Assembly: GCA_003541875.1 (NCBI GenBank) | Contig: DPLS01000201.1 | Location: 4,515 to 11,475, forward strand | Direction: 5' to 3' | DNA: 6,961 bases | Source of the DNA: Bacteroidota bacterium | GTDB lineage: Bacteria > Bacteroidota > Ignavibacteria > UBA10030 > UBA6906 | Shown: positions 6,928 to 6,961 of the stretch, piece by piece | Numbering within the stretch: the first letter of the stretch is position 1 | Layout: the number at the start of each line of letters is the position of its first letter | Program-made: the position numbers and the translations under genes | The notes under the pieces: model-generated | The model's input: only the letters and a program-made list of their open reading frames with translations | The model's database searches: none | What the model was told of the DNA's origin: nothing

Positions 6928-6959
6928 CAAATATATTGATTCTACTTCTGACAGTCAAA
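6928..6959 (-). promoter_or_regulatory. Bacteroidota-type promoter upstream of the DUF6588-like gene
   Basis: On the minus strand TTTG (6959-6956) and TATATTTG (6935-6928) are separated by 20 bases, fitting the Bacteroidota -33/-7 pattern TTTG...TAnnTTTG. The same site also reads TTGACT-17-TATATT as a sigma70 promoter. Initiation near 6921 would give an untranslated leader of about 95 bases. No stable structure or terminator is evident in that leader. The element touches the window edge, so anything further upstream is unseen. Confidence 0.6.
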
Positions 6960-6961
6960 CG

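Overview
The window carries six protein genes, all on the minus strand. Read right to left (the direction of transcription) they are: a predicted outer-membrane beta-barrel protein of the DUF6588 type, a small secreted protein of unknown function, rlmN (rRNA/tRNA methyltransferase), adk (adenylate kinase), a glycerophosphodiester phosphodiesterase, and a large TPR-CHAT protein that runs off the left edge. There is no RNA gene, mobile element or CRISPR array, and the longest gap without a gene is about 140 bases.

The organism is most likely a member of the Bacteroidota/Chlorobiota/Ignavibacteriota group. Three things point there: the DUF6588-like outer-membrane protein, the TPR-CHAT architecture with an export signal, and two upstream elements that match the Bacteroidota -7 promoter consensus TAnnTTTG exactly. 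The base composition looks close to half G+C by eye. Only the two exported-protein genes have clear Shine-Dalgarno sequences; the other four have weak or no such site. The species cannot be named from this sequence.

Transcription appears to be split into blocks. The outer-membrane gene has a candidate promoter at the right edge and is followed after 54 bases by the small secreted protein; a strong intrinsic terminator then ends that unit. A second candidate promoter starts almost directly at the rlmN ATG, suggesting a leaderless or nearly leaderless transcript that continues through adk and the phosphodiesterase (gaps of 86 and 79 bases, with no terminator visible). A 140-base gap holding an imperfect direct repeat and a possible sigma70-like promoter precedes the TPR-CHAT gene.

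The housekeeping block (translation fidelity, nucleotide balance, phospholipid-headgroup recycling) is ordinary in content. The most unusual items are the TPR-CHAT protein, whose CHAT domain has Asp where the catalytic His is expected; the adenylate kinase zinc site, which reads Cys-Asp-Cys-Cys; and the tight terminator/promoter/start-codon arrangement before rlmN. No clearly new multi-gene system is visible; the TPR-CHAT protein is the best candidate for unexplained biology.
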